This document shows positions 58,238-64,000 of a stretch of 64,000 bases of DNA, one piece after another (positions within the stretch are counted from its first letter, which is position 1; every line of letters starts with the position of its first letter). The notes under the pieces were generated by a model. It was not told where the DNA came from, made no database searches, and was given only the letters and a program-made list of their open reading frames with translations. Source of the stretch: Cyrtodaria siliqua (taxonomy: Eukaryota; Mollusca; Bivalvia; Adapedonta; Hiatellidae); contig JAWPHD010002627.1 in the NCBI GenBank assembly GCA_037043455.1, positions 184,302 through 248,301 on the forward strand. Reading direction: 5' to 3'. The translations under genes were made by a program, and so were the position numbers.

Positions 58238-58524
58238 GTAGTAAATCTATCTGCATGGAACATTTCTCCACAATTAAGTTGTCTTCAACATGGTCTCAGT
58301 TTTTGGTGTTAAGACAAATGGTGTTTTCTCATCCTTTTTGGAAAAGGGGCTTGACCTTTCTGATATGGAATTTTCACACATTGTTCTAAATGGATATCTG
58401 ACAAAATATGTAGTTGTTTTTTTTAAATGAGAATACATGCTAAAAAATATGTTATGTGTGAAATAAAAAAAATGAAATTTCATGAAAGTTCCTTTTTGCC
58501 ATTAAGAATTGGCATATATACCTA

Positions 58525-58645
58525 GAGGATCTTACATGAGTACTCATTCATTATTGAATTTATTAAACGAATTGGCAAAATGATATATCATTTTTGCTAA
58601 TGAGTTTAATAAATTCAATAATGAATGAGAACGAATGTTAGATTC
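58525..58645 (+). repeat. Large palindrome / inverted-repeat element
   Basis: Two perfect 26-nt arms (58543-58568 and 58604-58629; the left arm begins CTCATTCATTATTGAATTTA) flank a 35-nt core that is itself nearly palindromic (TTGGCAAAA..TTTTTGCTAA). Weaker pairing extends outward to about 58525 and 58645. It would fold into a hairpin with a stem of about 43 bp in the s-t intron transcript. It could be a small MITE remnant. Confidence 0.85.
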
Positions 58646-59099
58646 TATTTATCACATAACTCACATATAGACTTTTATTGCATTTTGCCTAAACTCGTCC
58701 AAACACGTACATTTAAATAACGTGACGTCCATGACATCATTAATGTTATACCACTAGTGGAATATCGAAAATAATGAATGGTGTTACACACCGCATGCCT
58801 TCTACACTTTTAATAATACACATTGAATGACAAAATAATATGCTCTGTCAAATGGAGTATGGTGATTTATCAGTATTCTTTACGAATGCAAAACCTAAAT
58901 ATTTAAAAAGCTTCATGCCATTGAAAGCACATTTAATATAAATCCTGGTATATGGACAGAACATTTTTTAATATTCTTCTCACCAAGGCAATAGAAGAAG
59001 GTTAATTCCGATGCATTATTTTTATGAATGTGACATATATATATACATCCTTGTGTAACCTTGTACATGTATATGGCGAACAGTCAATCGCCAACTGTG

Positions 59100-59235
59100 T
59101 ATCCTCAGTAGTTCAGAGGTGAGAGCACAAGCATGGTGCGCTAGAGGCTTCTGGGTTCAAGTCCAGGTTGAGGCATGACTTTTTCACCACATTTAGGGGC
59201 TCGTCTGGGATAATCCCAAGAAACACCATCAATTG
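59100..59235 (+). mobile_element. tRNA-like SINE head fragment
   Basis: TCAGAGGTGAGAGCACAAGC, then a B-box GGGTTCAAGTCC at about 59153, then TTGAGGCATGAC. It resembles a tRNA-derived SINE promoter region. No body or tail of the other SINE families was recognised, so only a fragment is claimed. 58650-59095 is AT-rich intron without features. Confidence 0.5.
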
Positions 59236-59332
59236 TTTTTCTGTATAATTAGAAATTCAAGGATGAATATCAATCTTGTCTAGCACCGTTTACTAAAGAG
59301 TTTTAGTTCAGATTGAGGCACGATTTTTAGCT

Positions 59333-60526
59333 CTACTGACCGTCCGTCCATCGTCCGTTAACTTTTGCCTTGTGAAAACTCTAGGGGTTTCGTTATTATT
59401 CGAATATTTATGAAACTTTACCAGTTTCTTTATATCAATAAAAGCTCGAACAAGTTCGAAAACCAGCCAGATCGGATTAATTTCACCGGAGTTATAGCCC
59501 TTGTTAAGCTGAAAAATGCCATATTAAGCCCTGTGAACACTCAAGCACCTTCATTTGTTTGATCTTTACCAAACATGCACAGATTGTTAATATCAATGAA
59601 AACTCGGACTAGTTCGAAAACCAGCTAAATTGGATTAGTAACAGCGCAGTTATGGCCCTTTTTCCCCTGGAAAATGCTATTTTCTGCCTTATGATCACTC
59701 TAGCGCCTTCATTTATTATTTGATCTTTACCAAACTTGCACAGATTGTTAATATCAATGAAAGCTCGGACAAGTTCGAAAACCAGCCAAATCGGATCCGT
59801 AACACCGGAGTTATGGCCCTTGTTTTCCCCTGAAAAATTCCATTTTCTGCCTTGTAAACACTCTAGTACCTTCATTTATTATTTGATCTTTACCAAACTT
59901 GCACAGATTGTTAATATCAAAAACCACCCAAATTGGATTAGTAACAGCAGAGTTATGGCCCTTGTTTTTCTGAAAAAAAGCTATATTCTGCCTTGTGAAC
60001 ACTCTGGCACCTTCATTTATTTATTTGATCTTTACCAAACTTACATAGATTGTTAATATCAATGTAAGCTCAGACAAATTTAAAAACCAGCCAAATCGTA
60101 TTAGTAACACCGAGCTACGGTCCTTGATTTAGTTATAAATGCTGTATTTTGCCTCATTAAGACGATAGGGCTTTCATTTGGCTAGATTTTAATGAAACTT
60201 TGCAGGGATGATCAGTACCAAATCTAGTTATGTATATCATCACCTTGTTCCAGTTGAATGATTTTTGGCAGAAAGATGGCCCTTTAAAGGTTTTAATACA
60301 CTTTGTCCGGACTTTTTTCCTCGGATAAGTTTGAAAACCAGCCAAATCAGATCAGTAACATCGGAGTTATGCCCTTGTTTTTTCTGAAAAATACTAATTT
60401 CTGCCTTGTGACACTCTAGCACCTTCATTTATTATTTGATATTTATCAAACTTGCACAGATTGTTAATACTAATGAAAGCTAGGACAAGTTTGAAAACCA
60501 GCCAAATCGGATCAGAAACACTGTAG
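59333..60526 (+). repeat. ~150-bp mollusc-type tandem repeat, left block
   Basis: Units share CTTTACCAAACTTGCACAGA, TTGTTAATATCAATGAAAGC, TCGAAAACCAGCCAAAT and GAGTTATGGCCCTTG, repeated about seven times with indels. Near 60180-60320 it changes into the related unit found at 63059-63900. A one-and-a-half-unit relative is at 12490-12735. The composite TIR element 60527-63058 interrupts it. Confidence 0.85.
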
Positions 60527-60584
60527 GGCCAAACAAAATAATATGTGTGGTTCAGGTAACATTGGGGAAAAAAATAGGGTAGGT

Positions 60585-60619
<35 letters not shown>

Positions 60620-61042
60620 CTCTCGACACGTTCCAATAATAGGTCAAACACAGTGTTTTAATACTTTTGTAATACTTTGCTTAATATGTTTGTTTGGTTA
60701 TTGGCTCTTTATACAACCAGGACAATATTTTAAAAAAATGTAGCATGTCGGAGCAAAATAAATTCATTTGACTAAAATAAAAATGCACATATCTGTTTTT
60801 AAGTCCTTTTGAAAGTGAAATATATTAAAAAGAAATTGACAAGAGGGTTGCAAAGATGCAAAGTCTGCACTCGGTATATAAGTGAACGGTGTCCCATCCA
60901 CTTCTGGAGAACATTGATATTTAAACTATTAAAATTTATTATAATATTTCACCCTTAATAACGTACATAGTTGAAAGAAAACGGCTTCACTTTTATTTAA
61001 ATATGTTCATGATCGTGTCACATGTTTAAAAAATACCTCTAA

Positions 61043-62043
61043 GTAGCAATGCAAACGCATATTTCAAATTAGAAAATATTGGGAAACTGATTAGTATTTT
61101 CTAAATATTATCATCAAAATAGTCCATTGAGGAAAAAAAAGTAAGTTTATGAACCACCCCACATGCAAAAAAATTATTTTTTATGTCCAACAATTGCCAA
61201 AATGAATAAGCCTTTTTATCAATTTTTCTGAAAAAAGCAACCTGGCTGATAAATATTGTTTTTTCCTTACAATGAAGTCATGCAGATCTTTATTTACAAA
61301 GTAATGTGTCAAATGAATGTTTCTTTCCCTTTTTCTTTTAAGTATGTGCTACTATTTTCACAAGTTGGTGTTAAACCCGTCATCTTTGCTATGTAAACAA
61401 ATGAGTACTCGCGTTAGATGGCCTACATGACTTATCGTGACAATGTCAAGGTCAAATTTGATCAATTCTGAAAAATGAGTAAATTAGCCTAAAAAAGCCA
61501 AAAGTTCTTTCGTGATGAATGATAACATGTGTATGAAATATTTAAAGTGTTATTTCACTAAAGAATTCATGAGAATTATTAGTGGGAACAAGTTTTTAGT
61601 CCGAAATAAGACTCGAAAAAGACGATCTTGTTTGTAGTACCACGCATGCGCATTACAGTCACATGACAAGAGTTGTCTTTTCTGATGTTAGCAGGTGTTG
61701 AAAAATGCGCAAATACACCACGAGTACGTCATTTTTTGTGAGATTAAATATAAAACAAATTGAAGATTAATTATTGAAGTACTTTATTTGTACATAAACT
61801 AGAGCGTGATCATCCGATTTAATACTGATTTAATACTGAACTTCCAAAAACCGCACTTCGCATCCATTTATTTTTCAACTACCAATAAATAACAAAAGCC
61901 GTGAGGTCAATTACGTAATGTATGCAGTGTTTTCTTCCAATATTCAAAGATGCGTAATTTGACGTACCCAACTCCAGGTTGGGATATTCCTAAATTCTAA
62001 ATATAGCTTACGCGGCGCCACCTATCGGGTTTTGCATTGCTAC
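61043..62043 (+). mobile_element. Nested TIR element B, about 1.0 kb
   Basis: The ends are GTAGCAATGCAAA (61043-61055) and TTTGCATTGCTAC (62031-62043). It is absent from the sister copy at 710-1605, where the corresponding junction is near 1078-1092. The flanks read TCTAA on the left and TCGAA on the right, a possible 5-bp target duplication with one mismatch. AT-rich interior without a convincing coding region. Confidence 0.8.
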
Positions 62044-62198
62044 TCGAAGGGACTTCCATCTCCCATATTCTTATAGGCAAAACACTGAAATGAACTGGTT
62101 TTTAAGCCAGAATCGTGGTGATTTTCTTGAAATATATCGATCACAACTGCCTTCATCATATTTTTTTTCCGGGCCGTGAATACATCTTTCGAAAGTAA

Positions 62199-62850
62199 GG
62201 GGGCACTCCACAGTTTAATGTACATTTCTCAATGATCAAACCCATGACAAGCTCTTAGCCTGAATCCTTGAGCAAAAATAAATCACATCATCATTGTGTC
62301 ATACATTTCTTAGAAGACAATAAAATTACCCATGTTTCCATACCAAATAAAAGTATCAAAAAGCATTTTCTGTACAACTTTAGTCCCATTTCTTTAAGGT
62401 TACCCCACCCCTTAAAACATGATAAAAATGCAATTTTAGCAATATTTCAAATGTCAATAAATAAAAATAAAAAAAAATCCTACACATATCAGTGTCATGT
62501 CTGCACTCATAATGCTCTTGCATATCAGGAAATGCTAAATTTTACATACCAAGTCCGGCATTTTAAAAAGTTATTCGACGCTGATCTCCTCGTCAGTGAA
62601 AATCAGCCATTTTAACTACTTTTATGAAGTTTTTGATTGGTTCACATTTTTCTATTTATAGCCTCCAAAAAACCCAAAGAATGCATATTCCAATACACCA
62701 AAATAAACTTAGAAGTAATCAAAACTGAAAAAAACATCAAACATGTGCTTCATAATTATTATAAAGACCATCCATGGACCTAAAAGATGCTTAGTTGATT
62801 TCTTTCTGATTTACACCATGGACATTCATGCGAAACTGAGGAGTGCCCCC
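62199..62850 (+). mobile_element. Nested TIR element A, 652 bp, TAA target duplication
   Basis: The ends are GGGGGCACTCCACAGTTT (62199 on) and the reverse complement of GGGGGCACTCCTCAGTTT (to 62850), flanked by TAA at 62196-62198 and 62851-62853. The sister element at 710-1605 has the empty site with a single TTA (915-917 in reverse orientation). TAA/TTA duplications and G-rich ends fit a PIF/Harbinger-type MITE. An open frame at 62268-62615 inside it has no recognisable domain. Confidence 0.88.
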
Positions 62851-63058
62851 TAAACGCGAACACGGTCGCCGCCATGTTGTATTATGCGTTGTTTCGTATT
62901 CGCGGCGTTTCGTACTTCGCGGTGTTTCGTACTCTTTACCGAACGTACCCACGAAAATTCGTTCTCAACCCGAAAAAAATAAATAGGGTCGGCGATTCGG
63001 CGGTAAATAAATAGGGTCGGTCGGGTTACCTGAACCACACATATTATTTTGTTTGGCC

Positions 63059-63905
63059 TAATGCTGTAGTTATGTATATTTGCTGTAGTTATGTATATTG
63101 TCACCGTGTTCCAGTTGAAAGATTTTTGGCGGAATTATGACCCTTTAAAGGTTTTAATACACACACTTTGTCCAGACTTTTATTTCCTGAACCCCTGGCT
63201 GGATTTCAGCGAAACTTTGCAAGGATGATCAGTACCAGGCCTAGTGGTGCATATCATCACTGTGTTCCGCTTGAATGAGCTTTAAAGGTTTTAATACACA
63301 AACTTTATGTAGACTTTTTCTCTTGAACCCTTGGCTGGATTTCAACGAAACTTTGCAGGGATAATCAGTACCAAGCCTAGTTATGCATGTTGTTTCCGTA
63401 TTTTGGTTGAAAGATTTCTGCCTAAGTTATGGCCCTTTAACGGTTTTAATACACAAATTGTGTACGGACTACTTTCTCCTGAATCCCTGACCGGATTTCA
63501 GTGAAACTTTGCAGGGATGCTCAGTACCAGGCCAAGTTGTGTATGTCATCGCCGTGCTCTGGTGGAATGATTTTTGTGGAGTTATAGCCCTTTAAAGATT
63601 TTGATACACAAACTTTATCCAGACTAGTCTCTTCTGAACTCCTGGCCGCATTTGAATGAATGAAGGGATGAAGAGTACCAAGCGTAGTTGCAACTATCAT
63701 GACTGTGTAATGGTTGAATGAGTTATGAGTGAATAACTCTATCCAGTCAATTTTTCCTGAATTCCTGGCTGGATTTTAGTGAAACTTGGCAGGAATGATC
63801 AGTACCAAGCCTAGTTGCGCATGTTTTTGACGTGTTCCCCATCAAAGATTCCATATAGCCAGTAGAGCGATACAGGCCCTCTTGGACCTCTTGTTTCAAC
63901 ACGTA
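63059..63905 (+). repeat. ~170-bp mollusc-type tandem repeat, right block
   Basis: Units share TGGCTGGATTTCAGCGAAAC, TTTGCAGGGATGATCAGTAC, CAAGCCTAGTT and CCTTTAAAGGTTTTAATACA, about five times. It continues the variant seen at 60180-60320 to the left of the composite element. The array ends only ~20 nt before the exon t acceptor. Confidence 0.82.
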
Positions 63906-63923
63906 CTTGTATATTATTTTCAG

Positions 63924-64000
63924 ATCTTCATGTGGCACTTGAAAGACAATGACCTGGTGGGAATAGCATTTATAGACACCCACATATACATACACTCCCT
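63924..64000 (+). CDS. CPSF1: CPSF1 exon t (partial, runs off the window)
   Basis: 77 nt seen, codons 773-797 plus two bases. The acceptor is TATATTATTTTCAG. It encodes IFMWHLKDNDLVGIAFIDTH then IYIHS, matching [26 protein letters not shown] of vertebrates. The exon and the remaining C-terminal ~250 residues lie to the right of the window. Confidence 0.96.
   Translation, partial: MFMWHLKDNDLVGIAFIDTHIYIHS

Larger units (their letters stand above)
60527..63058 (-). mobile_element. Composite TIR element (GGCCAAAC family) with two nested elements
   Basis: Inverted ends GGCCAAACAAAATAATATGT (60527 on) and its reverse complement ending at 63058 define a 2,532-bp element. Its backbone matches 710-1605 in opposite orientation, including the block with AACATGGTGGCGACC-type sequence. 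Removing the nested insertions at 61043-62043 and 62199-62850 leaves about 876 bp, close to the 896 bp of the other copy. Flanks fit a 2-bp duplication (TA). No transposase ORF seen. Confidence 0.85.
2453..64000 (+). other. CPSF1: CPSF1 gene, internal part (20 exons, both ends outside the window)
   Basis: CPSF1 (CPSF160) is the large beta-propeller scaffold of the nuclear pre-mRNA cleavage and polyadenylation factor; with WDR33 and CPSF4 it forms the module that recognises the AAUAAA signal. The twenty exons listed separately join in phase without a stop to give about 797 codons. Conserved blocks recognised include [85 protein letters not shown] and [14 protein letters not shown]. Intron lengths run from 241 bp to 29,858 bp. 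The start codon, N-terminal propeller and C-terminal end are not in the window. Identification rests on remembered family sequence, not a database search. Confidence 0.96.

Noticed and set aside
62268..62615. 115-codon open frame as a transposase
   Set aside because: It lies in the 652-bp nested element A, which is too short for a transposase; no DDE/D-type or helix-turn-helix pattern seen.

Overview
This window is animal nuclear DNA. It carries one gene that I can support: the middle part of CPSF1 (CPSF160, cleavage and polyadenylation specificity factor subunit 1) on the + strand. Twenty exons between 2453 and 64000 splice with GT-AG boundaries and compatible phases into one uninterrupted reading frame of about 797 codons. 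This corresponds to roughly the middle of the ~1,440-residue protein. The start codon lies upstream of the window, and the last exon (63924-64000) runs off the right edge. No rRNA gene, genuine tRNA gene, CRISPR array or second protein-coding gene was found. The dispersed repeats (tRNA-derived SINEs with short A/T-rich tails, MITE-like inverted-repeat elements, and satellite units of 'gccgttaaa' and 'gttatggccctt' style) are of a kind I associate with molluscs, most likely a bivalve. That placement is an inference; no species is claimed.

Layout: 1-2452 is intron with a TIR element and a SINE. 2453-9153 holds seven exons separated by short introns, several containing partial tandem copies of neighbouring exons. 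9154-12315 is an intron almost filled by a 30-bp minisatellite. 12415-42272 is a 29.9-kb intron, of which about 27 kb is a G-rich 27-bp minisatellite with higher-order repeats. 42273-52753 holds nine exons with SINEs, a 145-bp-unit TIR element and three more exon-edge arrays. 52754-57366 is an intron dominated by a 48-bp minisatellite. 57367-64000 has the last three exons plus a mollusc-type satellite interrupted by a 2.5-kb TIR element with two further elements nested inside it.

The most striking pattern is that tandem arrays are repeatedly seeded on CPSF1 splice boundaries. Exons f, h, m and p each have several to ~90 upstream copies of their own 3' splice site plus the first bases of the exon. 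Exon l probably does too, more weakly. Exons b and e have downstream copies of their 3' portion plus their 5' splice site. The full-length functional exon is always at the array end nearest the rest of the coding sequence. The copies range from almost identical (exon e) to badly decayed (exon b), so the process seems to have recurred over time. Where I traced translation from decoy sites, use would give early stops or frameshifts, so the spliceosome must discriminate against them.
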